A stretch of DNA of 64,000 nucleotides from Trujillonella endophytica (GTDB taxonomy: Bacteria; Actinomycetota; Actinomycetes; Mycobacteriales; Geodermatophilaceae): assembly GCF_019799905.1 (NCBI RefSeq), contig NZ_JABGCI010000003.1, positions 248,001-312,000 on the forward strand. The letters are read 5' to 3'. The notes beneath the pieces are model-generated. The model had not been told where the DNA came from. It did not search any database and saw only the letters and a list, made by a program, of their open reading frames with translations. Made by a program: the position numbers and the translations under genes. This document shows, piece after piece, positions 30,583-39,457 of this stretch (positions are counted from its first letter, which is position 1; each line of letters opens with the position of its first letter).

Positions 30583-31273
30583 GGTGGTAGGCCTCCAGGG
30601 TGGTGATGTAGTCGTGGACGCCGGGTGCCGCCCCGGTCATCGAGGTGGCGGCCGTGCGGGCGATGTCGGCGACCTGCTCCCAGGTGAGTGCTCGCCACTG
30701 GCCACGGCTGTCCACGGCGGTGGTTGGCAGCCGCTGGCCGCGAGTAAGGAAGACGAAGCAGGGGGCCGGCTCGTTCCGCCAGTGCGCGTACAGGCGGTCC
30801 AGCTGGCGGTCCTGCTCGACGGCGAAGGTCTTGGCCTCCACTACGACCGTCCAGTCCCCGCCGTAGACGACGAGGTCAGCGCGCGTCTCGTCCCGCTGCT
30901 CCTCCAGCACCACTCGCACGCCAGCCTCTGTGCCGGAACCGTCGATCCCGAGGTGCTCCAGCAGCCCCTCGAGCACACCAGGGCCCAGGCCGTGGTGCCC
31001 GTCAGAGCGCAGCAGCCAGGCCAACCCGGCGGTCATAGCGAGTTCCCGGTACTGCTGATCAAGGGCCGCCAGCAGCGTTCGCGGGCCACCCCGCCAGCGG
31101 CCGGCCTGCACGAGATCCCGCTGCGTGCCCTGCATCTGCTCCAGGCGGCTGCCCCACCCTGTAACCGCATCGGCGTTCTGCGCGCGCTTCTGCACGGCGA
31201 CGTTCCGCCACGCCGCCGTCAACGTCGCGAGGCGCGACTCCCAGCCGTGCACGGCATCGACCTCGGCTCGCAA
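30575..31273 (-). CDS. PD-(D/E)XK nuclease superfamily protein
   Basis: 232 residues from a TTG at 31273 that has GGAGG 8 bases upstream; an in-frame GTG at 31345 lacks a ribosome site. Residues 70-200 contain LAWLLRSDGHHGLGPGVLEG, then the core ETRADLVVYGGDWTVVVEAK with catalytic Asp and E-x-K, then LDRLYAHWRNEPAPCFVFL. This is the PDDEXK_4-like fold found in stand-alone defence nucleases. It is the first gene of a coupled operon with the 200-residue protein. Target (DNA or RNA, phage or plasmid) cannot be told. Confidence 0.76.
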   Translation of the reverse strand: MRAEVDAVHGWESRLATLTAAWRNVAVQKRAQNADAVTGWGSRLEQMQGTQRDLVQAGRWRGGPRTLLAALDQQYRELAMTAGLAWLLRSDGHHGLGPGVLEGLLEHLGIDGSGTEAGVRVVLEEQRDETRADLVVYGGDWTVVVEAKTFAVEQDRQLDRLYAHWRNEPAPCFVFLTRGQRLPTTAVDSRGQWRALTWEQVADIARTAATSMTGAAPGVHDYITTLEAYHRV

Positions 31274-31517
31274 TGTGACCCCTCCTCGACGTGTGATGGA
31301 AAAGCGTCTCGATGCACATTCGCCCGGTAGCACCTCGGAACTCACGTAATTTCAACGCAGACTGACGGGAGCCCCGGGCAGATTGGCGTCCGCGCGGGAC
31401 GCTCGTGTCCAGACGGGGGGTGTAAGCCCGGAGTGCGCCATTGCAGGCCATCACCTGTAGTTGATGTTGAGCGCACGGCCATCATCGACAACATCGCCAC
31501 TTGCTCACCGCGACAGG

Positions 31518-32588
31518 TCAGAAGCCGCCCGGCTCGTCGCCACGATTCTCGTTTCTCCTGTCGAGCTCCTCATCGAGCAGCTCGGCCACGTCGATGACAT
31601 CGGCTCTCTTGCTGCGCTCGCCGGTGGCGGGGAACCCGTCGGGCGCCGGGAGGCCGTAGCGTTCCCGTAGGAAGCGCTCACGGTAGATGTGCTCGGCATC
31701 GTCGGTGACACTCATGAACAGCTTGGCGTTCATGCCGGCGCCGAACACGGTGCCGACGATCGGCACAGCCTGGCCGAGCTTGCGCTGGGTGATGCGGATG
31801 CCAAGCCGGGCGAAGACCTGCTCGACCACCCGGGTCACCGCGTTCTTGCGCAGCTGCTCCCAGGACGCTCGACGGGCCAGCATCTGGACGAGCTTGTTGA
31901 TCTCCGCGTAGGCGGCGACCTTGCCAGCCCCGGTCGCGGTGCCCATGCCGAGGACCGCCAGCGCGAACAACCGCTCGTCTGGCTTGTCGACGTCGTAGCC
32001 GTAGTAGGCGGCGATGTGCGCCACGGCACGGTTGGCTCCCATGAGAACGGCGACGGCGTCCACCGCCATCGCCCCGATCACGGTTGCCGCGCCGGGAGCA
32101 CCTCCGGCACCGCCGCCGAAGACACCGCCGGCCGTTGCGAGTAGTTCGCCACCGGAGACAGCGAGACCGGCCACAGCGCCTTCCGCGGTGGCACCGGCGG
32201 TGTAGACCAGACCCAGCTTCGGCTTCACCCGGTTGATGACCTGCAGGTCCAGCTTGCGGATGTCGTCGAGGTCATCGACGGTGTGGCCGCGCTTGCGGTA
32301 GGCCTCGATGATTGCGCCGTCACGCACGCTGGCCATCGCGGTCCTGGCACCGAAGTCCCCCAGGCCGCCCAGGGCCTCCAGGAACCTCGCCTCGAACTCG
32401 TGCGCACCGGGCAGCGCCTCGAACTTCTCCTTCGCGTTCTCCCCTGCCTTCACCGCGCGGTCTCGCACCGCGGCCGGCAGCATTCGTCGCGTCCGAGCGG
32501 TGAGTCGCTTCTGACGCCACTCGACGATCTCCGCCCATGCGCGCTCGTCGTACGGCGTCATCTCAGTCGACACTGTGTACCCCGTCAT
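31518..32588 (-). CDS. EcsC family protein
   Basis: 356 residues, ATG at 32588 with AGGAG 8 bases upstream. It matches the EcsC family: WAEIVEWRQKRLTARTRRML at the N terminus, FLEALGGLGDFGARTAMASV near 75, a Gly/Ala-rich hydrophobic middle (150-195), and the C-terminal QRKLGQAVPIVGTVFGAGMN (about 285-305). Its function is not established; family members often associate with membranes. Its start lies 26 bp inside the end of the GmrSD-type gene, so it is translated with it and may protect from, or localise, that enzyme. Confidence 0.8.
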   Translation of the reverse strand: MTGYTVSTEMTPYDERAWAEIVEWRQKRLTARTRRMLPAAVRDRAVKAGENAKEKFEALPGAHEFEARFLEALGGLGDFGARTAMASVRDGAIIEAYRKRGHTVDDLDDIRKLDLQVINRVKPKLGLVYTAGATAEGAVAGLAVSGGELLATAGGVFGGGAGGAPGAATVIGAMAVDAVAVLMGANRAVAHIAAYYGYDVDKPDERLFALAVLGMGTATGAGKVAAYAEINKLVQMLARRASWEQLRKNAVTRVVEQVFARLGIRITQRKLGQAVPIVGTVFGAGMNAKLFMSVTDDAEHIYRERFLRERYGLPAPDGFPATGERSKRADVIDVAELLDEELDRRNENRGDEPGGF

Positions 32589-34479
32589 CGTGGTTCTCCT
32601 GCGCCTTGTCGTTGGGCGCACTGCCGGCGACGAGATCCTCGTGGTCCTCGGCGACAGCGGCGTTGTCCTCGTCGAAGTGGTCCAACGTCTCCTCCGGCTC
32701 TCCGGCGCTGATGTCGCGCTGCACCGTCTTGCCGATGGCCTTCTCCACGAGTTGTACGAGAGCTTCGCGCCGGCGGGTGAAGTGGCCGTCGAAGTCACTA
32801 GCCCGCAGGGCTTCTGCATCCACCAGATGGGTGCCCAGCAGGCCGTCGACGAGTTCCGCGTCCACCCCCGCCTTCTTCTCGATGACCTTCAGGTAGATGG
32901 CCGGGTCGCTGCCGCCGATCGTGCGGTTGGTCTCCGCCGACAGCGGCGTCTTGTTGACGATGCTCTCCCGGCGCTCGTCGTCGATGTTGTTGTCGAAGCA
33001 CCACTTCTGCGGGAACACGTGGTGGATGTCGACGGCCAGGTTGACGTACTGGACCTTGTCCAGCGCCTGGCCCTTCATCCAGTCATGTGCCCCGTTGCCG
33101 AGCAGAAGGGCGTAGATGCCCTTGTAGGCGGCCGCACCGCGCGTGCGCAGTGAGTGCAGTCGGGACTCCACGAAGTTGGCGTCCTGGACCGTCTTCGGCG
33201 TCACGGCTCCCGGCTGCTGCCGGGCCCACGCCGAAACCTGCTCGATGTCGCGCACGAACCGGGTCTCGATCGCGCTGCCGTACAGCTCGCCCAAGATGCC
33301 GCACCAGTACCACTGCCGTAGTCGGTCCCGCACCCCGATGAGGTCGGCATCCTTGCCGAGTTCCACCTTGAGCGCCGCCAGGGGGACGAGCTGCTTCGGG
33401 TACGGCAAGAACCGCGTGTCGAAGATGTGTAGATCGGCGAGGAAGGTGGACGCCCAGATGAACGCTTCCCGGAGCGGATCGCGCCACGTCAGGTAGTCCG
33501 TCAGCTCCAGCTTGAGAACGTCCTCCCGTTTCGCCGACACAGCGGGTGGCCTATCGGAGGTGTCGGCCCGGTTGCGCTGCAACGTGGTGAGCATCGTGAG
33601 GGCCTGCAGGAAGTCGGTGTTCTCCACGGCAGAGAGCGCCGGATAGCCGGCGAACTTGAGCTGCGTCTCGCGCCAGTCGTCGTTGAGCCGGAAGTCCTCA
33701 CCGTGCTTGTCGTAGAAGGCCTTGTCCCCGGCGAACGTCGCGGTGAGCAACTCGAACACGTTCAAAGAAAGGCCGCCGGTGTTCACCTTCTCGAACACGG
33801 TGGCCACGGCTGACTTGCTGGTAGCAGTGTCGAGCTCGATGGCGGGGATGTTGTAGGTGCCGGCGGGCTGCACGATCGAGGCGTGGAACTGGCTCGCCAG
33901 TTCCTTGTCCTCCATCGCGAACAGCCACGTCACGGTGTCGGCACCGGCGAAAAGGAGGCGGACGGGGAAGTAGCTCTTCGTCCGCTCTTTGTCCGCGTCG
34001 GACAGGTCTAGGTCGACGTCCTTACCGAAGTTGGACCGCACGATGCCGTCACCGGGAACGGAGACCACGGCGTCGTCTATCCGGTCTTCGCCGAGCAACG
34101 CGGTCTTCATGTCCACGTAGTAGCGGCGGGTCATCTTCTTGCCGCGGCTGTCCTCAGTGGCGACCACGCCGCCACCGGTGAGGGCTTGGGTCAGGGACGT
34201 CAGCCGCTGCTGACCGTCGAGCAGGAGCAGGTCAGCCGCGGCGCCGGGCTGCAGAGTCACGCCCTCCACGGGTCGCGGCTTGAACCGGATCTGGTCGTTG
34301 CCGGTGCGCAGCAGCATCACGACGCCCAACGGGTGTCCCCGAAGGATCGTGACCAGCAGCTGCCGGATCCGCTCGTCCTCCCATTTGTAGCCGCGCTGGA
34401 AGTCCGGCAGCTGGATCTTGCCGTTTGTCGTCCACTTCAGGTACTCGCTCAGCTCGTAGAGCGGCGTCTGGAAACCCAT
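32563..34479 (-). CDS. DUF262/DUF1524 endonuclease (GmrSD-type, type IV restriction)
   Basis: 638 residues, ATG at 34479. The N-terminal DUF262 (GmrS-like) domain has QLPDFQRGYKWEDERIRQLL (residues 22-42), LLLLDGQQRLTSLTQAL (85-101, a ParB/Srx-type nucleotidase motif) and VFEKVNTGGLSLNVFELL (about 230). The C-terminal DUF1524 (GmrD-like) HNH domain has VDIHHVFPQKWCFDN (about 500) and NKTPLSAETNRTIGG with the conserved Asn. Single-chain GmrSD proteins cut phage DNA with glucosylated or otherwise modified bases using NTP. The C-terminal 50 residues are acidic. The 347 bp before it (34480-34826) holds no gene I can support. Confidence 0.88.
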   Translation of the reverse strand: MGFQTPLYELSEYLKWTTNGKIQLPDFQRGYKWEDERIRQLLVTILRGHPLGVVMLLRTGNDQIRFKPRPVEGVTLQPGAAADLLLLDGQQRLTSLTQALTGGGVVATEDSRGKKMTRRYYVDMKTALLGEDRIDDAVVSVPGDGIVRSNFGKDVDLDLSDADKERTKSYFPVRLLFAGADTVTWLFAMEDKELASQFHASIVQPAGTYNIPAIELDTATSKSAVATVFEKVNTGGLSLNVFELLTATFAGDKAFYDKHGEDFRLNDDWRETQLKFAGYPALSAVENTDFLQALTMLTTLQRNRADTSDRPPAVSAKREDVLKLELTDYLTWRDPLREAFIWASTFLADLHIFDTRFLPYPKQLVPLAALKVELGKDADLIGVRDRLRQWYWCGILGELYGSAIETRFVRDIEQVSAWARQQPGAVTPKTVQDANFVESRLHSLRTRGAAAYKGIYALLLGNGAHDWMKGQALDKVQYVNLAVDIHHVFPQKWCFDNNIDDERRESIVNKTPLSAETNRTIGGSDPAIYLKVIEKKAGVDAELVDGLLGTHLVDAEALRASDFDGHFTRRREALVQLVEKAIGKTVQRDISAGEPEETLDHFDEDNAAVAEDHEDLVAGSAPNDKAQENHDDGVHSVD

Positions 34480-34826
34480 GTCTCGCCCCGTTGCAGTTGG
34501 TTGGTGCGCGATCTACCGAGGAACCCGATCCCGCGGCTGGTTGCCCGTCCGTCTGACTACAGCGGCCACGAGCAGGCCGCGCCTGCCAGGGACGCGATCC
34601 CGCGGACCGGACGGTATCGGTCCGGTCAGCGTCCGCCGCGCCTACCGAGGGCGGACGAAGCCGTGTTGCTCCACCAGCCGCTGGTGCATCAATGTCACCC
34701 GCTGCCACAGTTCACCGCCGCTGACAACGGCCCGACCCGGGCCCTGCTCCAACCCTCGTCGGGCATTACTGGGTATCGGCGAGGGAGCCCTATGCCGGAC
34801 GGAGGGCCGGGGACGGCAGCCGCAGC

Positions 34827-37800
34827 TCAGGCAACCGTGACGTCCGGAAGGGCGCGGTCTCTGACCTGGTGGAGGACGGTCACGATGCCGTCGACTTCGT
34901 CCTCGGTGAAGATCGAGTCCGGCCCGTGGGGCGCGCTGTCGGTGAACGGTGATTCGTAGAGGCGGCCGACGTCCATGACCCCGTTGGCGGTCAGGTGCTC
35001 GACGATGAGCTGGACAAACCGGATCTGGTTGGCCGAGTACGCGCCGTCGGACAGGTAGCGGTCGAACGCGGTGGTCGCGGCCTCGCGGTCCAGGCCGACC
35101 AAGGAGCGGATGAACAGCCCGAGCCCGTGGGACTCCTCGCGGGCACGGGCGATGTCTGTCTCGCTGCCGGCGCCGGACTCCACCAGCATCGCCTCCAGCG
35201 ACGCCAGGTCCTCCGGTGTGAGCTGGAGATTGCGGCGCAGCCGCTGCAGGGCCAGGTGGTTCTCGTGGTCGCGGAGGTAGGCGCGGGCCTTCGCGCGGAA
35301 CCGTTCCCAGTTGGTGCCCGGGGTGACGCCGGGCAGTTCGACGACGCTGCTCTCGCCGAGCTCGTCGGCGAAGTTGGAGTAAACGACGGCGCGCCGGGTC
35401 TTCTCGACGAACCGCACGAGCCCGCGGATTCGGCGCCGGGCGAGCTCGAGCATCGGGAGGGTGACGTCGACCCACCATTCGTCGCCGGCCAGCTCCTCGA
35501 GCAGCTGCTCCTGGGCCTTGACCGAGGGGATCGCGGTCTGGCTGAGCAGCGCGGCGGTGATGTCCTGCACCTGCGTGCGCAGCCGCTCGAACAGGATGGC
35601 ATCGCCGTCGAGGCGGGCCATCTGCAGTCGCAGCAGGATCAGGTCGAAGCGTTTGGCGTCTTCGTCGTCGTCCCGACTGGTGGAGGGCAGGCCGGCGAGG
35701 TGGTGGGCGATGTCGCCGGCCTTCTCCGGAGTCAGCTGATGCCAGGCGTTGAAGTCGGAGTACGTCTCGACCCATTGCCGGGCCGGTCGGACCAGGAAGT
35801 TGTCGACGTTCATGCCGACCACCACCTCGTGCAGCGTCCAGGCCACGTCCACGCGCAGGCCGCGCTCGCTGACCTCGCCCTGGCCGACCTCGGGCTGGCC
35901 GCCGGAGTCGGCGCCGGCGCCGGTCTGGTCCAGTGCGGTGAGCAGTCCCAGTCGAGCCTCGAACAGCCGCTCGGCGAGCGACTTCTGCAGCGACCCGCCG
36001 GAGTCGGGCAGGTTCTGGCTGAAGAACTCGAGGTTGCCGCAGAAGTCGAAGACGTAGAAGTTGTTCTTGTCCTCTCCCGGTCCGTAGAGGTCGGGGCACA
36101 GGCGGGTGCCGCGGCCGATCATCTGCCAGAACTTGCTCTTGGCGCGGATGAGTTTGAAGAAGACGAGGTTGACGACCTCGGGGACGTCGATGCCGGTGTC
36201 AAGCATGTCGACGGAGATGGCGATGTGGGGCGCCTTGTCCTTGATCGAGAAGTCGTCGATCAGGTTCTGGGCGTAGGTCACGGAGTGGGTGATGGTGCGG
36301 GCGAAGTGGCCGGCGTACTCGGGGTAGTTGGCGTCGAAGCGCTTCTGGATGAACTCGGCGTGGGCCTGGTTCTTGGCGAAGACGATGGTCTTCCCGAGCC
36401 GGTCACCGCCGGCGACCTTGTGACCGTCCTTCATCAGGGTGGCGAGGACCTTGTCGACGGTGTCGGCGTTGAACAGGAACTTGTTGAGCTCTTCGGCCGA
36501 GACGGCGTCAGGGATGTCGCCGTCCTCGTTCCACTCGATGGAATCCCAGTCGTCCTTCTCCTCCTCGCTGAGCTCGTCGTAGCGGATGCCTTCGCGGAGG
36601 AACTTCGTGGGGACCGACACGGCCACCGGGGGCACGAGGTAGCCCGCGGCCACGGCCTCGTCGAGGCTGTAGGCGTCGGTGGGAATCCCGTCTTCGAGGT
36701 TGAACAGCGAGTAGGTGTTGCGGTCGACCTCGTCCTTCGGCGTGGCGGTGAGGCCTACCAGCAGGGAGTCGAACCAGGAGAAGATGGAGCGGTACTTCTG
36801 GTAGACCGATCGATGGGCCTCGTCGATGACGATGAGGTCGAAGTAGCCGGGTCCGAACAGCCTCCGGCCCCCGTCGGTCTCGTTGACCAGGTTCATCATC
36901 GTCGGGTACGTCGAGACGTACACCCGGCCGTCGGCGACCTTCTCGGTCACCAGATTCACCGTGGTTGCGTTCGGCAGGTGGGTCTTGAAGGCCCCGACGG
37001 CCTGGTTTACCAGGGCGGTGCGGTCGGCGAGGAACAGGACCCGCTTGACCCACCCGGCGCGCATTAGCTGATCGACCAGCGCGATGACGGTTCGGGTCTT
37101 GCCGGAGCCGGTGGCCATCACCAGCAGGGCGGCGCGCTGCTTGGCGGAGAAGGTCTCCCCCACTGCCCGGATGGCGCGTTGCTGGTAGTGGCGCTCGACG
37201 ATGCTCTTGTCGATGGGCGCGTCAGCCAGCGGCAGGCGGCCGGTTCGGCGCTGCACCATCAGCTCGAGCTCGTCGGCGGTGAAGAAGCCCTCGACCCGGC
37301 GCGGTGGGTAGCCGGCGGCGTCGTCCCACAGCCAGGTCTGGTAGCCGTTGGTGTAGCAGATTACCGGCCGGCGGCCGGTCATCTGCTGCAGGCAGTCGGC
37401 GTACAACTTGGCCTGCTGTTGGCCTACCGCCGGCTCGACGGTGGTCTTCTTCGCCTCCACGACCGCGAGCGGCAGCCCGTCGCTGCCCCACAGCACGTAG
37501 TCGACGTAGCCCTTGCCCTCAGCGTTGGGCATGCCGGTGACCTCGAACTCGCGGTCCCGGACATCGGTGAGCTGCCAGCCCGCCTCGCGGAGAAGTTCGT
37601 CGATGATAAGGTCGCGGGTCTGGCCCTCGGAGTAGTCGTGGGTGTCGGTGAGCGTGTTCGCGGCCTGCGCGGCCTTGATCTGCTGGCGCAGTTCCTGGAT
37701 CTCGGCGTCCTTCGCCGCTGCGAGCTCGTCCCGCTCCTTCAAGGTGCGAGCGTGAATCTCGTCCTGCTGGCGGAACTTCTCGGCGAGCTTCACGACGTCC

Positions 37801-38249
37801 GCCCGGCTCAGCGGAGCCTGGCTGCCCGCGAGCTTCGGGTCGAAGACTGCCCCGGTCGGCACTTCCGCCGGGGTGGTGGAGTAGCGGAAGGCCGTCCACA
37901 CCACCACGTGATGCAACTCCCGCAGCACATCGGCCGCGGCCCGGGCCGGGATGGGCTGCACATCATGAACTGCACGGTTGCCGAGCTTGCGGATCAGGTT
38001 GAGCTTCTGCGCGATGCCGACGCCGACCCGCCGCTGGAAGGCCGGCTCGTTGATGCGGGCTGAAAGGTCGTCTTTGTACGGGACGGGCAGCCGGTCGACG
38101 TCATAAATGAGTCCGACAAGCTGCTCTGCTGCCCGACGCGAGTAAAAGCATGCCGAGCGCGAATCCGAGGCGAGATAGCTTTCGGCTAGAGCACAGTCGC
38201 CGTAGATCTGCGGCCACTCATGCTGAACAAAGGAGAAGTTGCTACTCAC
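34827..38249 (-). CDS. hsdR: Type I restriction enzyme, R (translocase/endonuclease) subunit
   Basis: About 1,140 residues. I start it at the GTG at 38249 (VSSNFSFVQHEWPQIY), with AAGGAG upstream; an in-frame start at 38294 would overlap hsdS. Order: N-terminal DUF4145-like region (15-110), coiled coil (160-200), PD-(D/E)XK nuclease (GKGYVDYVLWGSDGLPLAVV then EAKKT, about 245-275), superfamily 2 motor with Walker A LLVMATGSGKTRTV (about 370), DEAH box LIVIDEAHRSV (about 470) and motif VI QMIGRGTRLCPDL (about 720), then the C-terminal HsdR-binding region. It cleaves foreign DNA unmodified at the HsdS site. Last gene of hsdM-hsdS-hsdR. Confidence 0.95.
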   Translation of the reverse strand: MSSNFSFVQHEWPQIYGDCALAESYLASDSRSACFYSRRAAEQLVGLIYDVDRLPVPYKDDLSARINEPAFQRRVGVGIAQKLNLIRKLGNRAVHDVQPIPARAAADVLRELHHVVVWTAFRYSTTPAEVPTGAVFDPKLAGSQAPLSRADVVKLAEKFRQQDEIHARTLKERDELAAAKDAEIQELRQQIKAAQAANTLTDTHDYSEGQTRDLIIDELLREAGWQLTDVRDREFEVTGMPNAEGKGYVDYVLWGSDGLPLAVVEAKKTTVEPAVGQQQAKLYADCLQQMTGRRPVICYTNGYQTWLWDDAAGYPPRRVEGFFTADELELMVQRRTGRLPLADAPIDKSIVERHYQQRAIRAVGETFSAKQRAALLVMATGSGKTRTVIALVDQLMRAGWVKRVLFLADRTALVNQAVGAFKTHLPNATTVNLVTEKVADGRVYVSTYPTMMNLVNETDGGRRLFGPGYFDLIVIDEAHRSVYQKYRSIFSWFDSLLVGLTATPKDEVDRNTYSLFNLEDGIPTDAYSLDEAVAAGYLVPPVAVSVPTKFLREGIRYDELSEEEKDDWDSIEWNEDGDIPDAVSAEELNKFLFNADTVDKVLATLMKDGHKVAGGDRLGKTIVFAKNQAHAEFIQKRFDANYPEYAGHFARTITHSVTYAQNLIDDFSIKDKAPHIAISVDMLDTGIDVPEVVNLVFFKLIRAKSKFWQMIGRGTRLCPDLYGPGEDKNNFYVFDFCGNLEFFSQNLPDSGGSLQKSLAERLFEARLGLLTALDQTGAGADSGGQPEVGQGEVSERGLRVDVAWTLHEVVVGMNVDNFLVRPARQWVETYSDFNAWHQLTPEKAGDIAHHLAGLPSTSRDDDEDAKRFDLILLRLQMARLDGDAILFERLRTQVQDITAALLSQTAIPSVKAQEQLLEELAGDEWWVDVTLPMLELARRRIRGLVRFVEKTRRAVVYSNFADELGESSVVELPGVTPGTNWERFRAKARAYLRDHENHLALQRLRRNLQLTPEDLASLEAMLVESGAGSETDIARAREESHGLGLFIRSLVGLDREAATTAFDRYLSDGAYSANQIRFVQLIVEHLTANGVMDVGRLYESPFTDSAPHGPDSIFTEDEVDGIVTVLHQVRDRALPDVTVA

Positions 38250-38293
38250 CGGTCGTTTCACTCCTTGCCGCCGCCGACAACCCCGCGTGCACA

Positions 38294-39457
38294 CTAAAGG
38301 CGACCAGCGAACGCCCTCGCCTGTAGTGAGTCAAACAACTGCTCCAGTTTTTCAGCCTGAAGCTGTTGAGTGCGCTGCAGAGCACTTACGTTGCTCGCGT
38401 TCTTTTCATAGGACATTTGCGCATCCGGCGACGGCAACACGAGCTCGTACTCGAGAACCTTACTCTTTCCAATGTTCCGAACCCCTGCTGCGCCGCTTGC
38501 ATTGTGACAGACGAACGCCTTGAACCGGCGTGAGCGCAGGACACCGAGCAAGTATCCGGCCGTAATGGCTCCATCCCGCCTTACCACAGCGCGCCACACC
38601 TTGTCGGGCAAGAACATCTCGTCGGGCACGTCGTCTACCTGGACGGTGGCACCCAACAGATCTAGCGAGCCGCTGGCGCGTCCGAAGAGGATGTCTCCCG
38701 GACGGATTCGATGTGATGCCGGCGGATTGTACGCCCGCGGCAGAGGCTTGGACTCTGTTGGATCGAAGCTCCCGCGAGATACAGCACTGACCTTGATGAC
38801 ACGATGCTGCGGATGCGCATCGGTTTCCGTCCCCACGACATTCTTCCCGACCTCGAAGTCGACGCCCGCCTCCTTCAACGAGACTGGCCGGCCCCCGGCG
38901 GCACGAAGCGAGCCGATGAAGAATGAGGCGAGAAGATCGTCGAGGCGGGCGATTGATTCACGTCGTTGCGCTCGCAGCGCATCGGCCTGAGTAAGTATTC
39001 TCGCGACACGTCGTTGCTCCTCAACAGACGGGAGCGGCACTGGTAGCGCAAGGAACACCTCGGCCGGAAGCGATCGCCGTCGCGCGGTACTGCCGCGCAG
39101 CTTGGATCGGTAGTACGACAGCGCCATAGGAGATCGAAGGAAGCGCTGCAGATAGCTGCGCTCCACCGCACTGTCATCGACCAGGGCCCAAACCCCGTAT
39201 GCCGGGCTGACGACTGCGCACTCATACTTCAGCTGAAAATCGAGCACGCCTTCATCGATCGGAAACCCGACAACCAGCTGACCTCTCTCGATGACTTTGT
39301 AGCTTGAGGTATCTTCGCTCGCAATCCGCTTCTTGAACTTGGCCGTTTGATCGACAAGTCCTTCGTGCATCGTCATTGACAAGATGGGAAGTGTGGCTGA
39401 ACCAGCTTTGCGCGCTCGCACTGGTGCTATCAGCTCGCCGAGCGCGACGGCGTTCAC
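38294..39457 (-). CDS. hsdS: Type I restriction enzyme, S (specificity) subunit
   Basis: 387 residues, ATG at 39457, sharing 4 bp (ATGA) with the hsdM stop. Two target-recognition domains (1-145 and 195-345) are each followed by a conserved helix: PLPSVEEQRRVARILTQADA at about 140-160, and LQRTQQLQAEKLEQLFDSLQ at the end. This gives a bipartite recognition site, which cannot be read from sequence. TRDs diverge fast and its base composition is lower in GC than hsdM and hsdR. Confidence 0.93.
   Translation of the reverse strand: MNAVALGELIAPVRARKAGSATLPILSMTMHEGLVDQTAKFKKRIASEDTSSYKVIERGQLVVGFPIDEGVLDFQLKYECAVVSPAYGVWALVDDSAVERSYLQRFLRSPMALSYYRSKLRGSTARRRSLPAEVFLALPVPLPSVEEQRRVARILTQADALRAQRRESIARLDDLLASFFIGSLRAAGGRPVSLKEAGVDFEVGKNVVGTETDAHPQHRVIKVSAVSRGSFDPTESKPLPRAYNPPASHRIRPGDILFGRASGSLDLLGATVQVDDVPDEMFLPDKVWRAVVRRDGAITAGYLLGVLRSRRFKAFVCHNASGAAGVRNIGKSKVLEYELVLPSPDAQMSYEKNASNVSALQRTQQLQAEKLEQLFDSLQARAFAGRL

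Noticed and set aside
31349..31517. Regulatory RNA or small gene between the nuclease and EcsC genes
   Set aside because: No stem, promoter pair or open frame with coding character could be made out.
34480..34826. Possible small minus-strand gene ending ...MHQRLVEQHGFVRPR
   Set aside because: The frame is only the tail of an antisense/shifted reading that continues through hsdR, with no start or ribosome site of its own; I cannot support a gene here.
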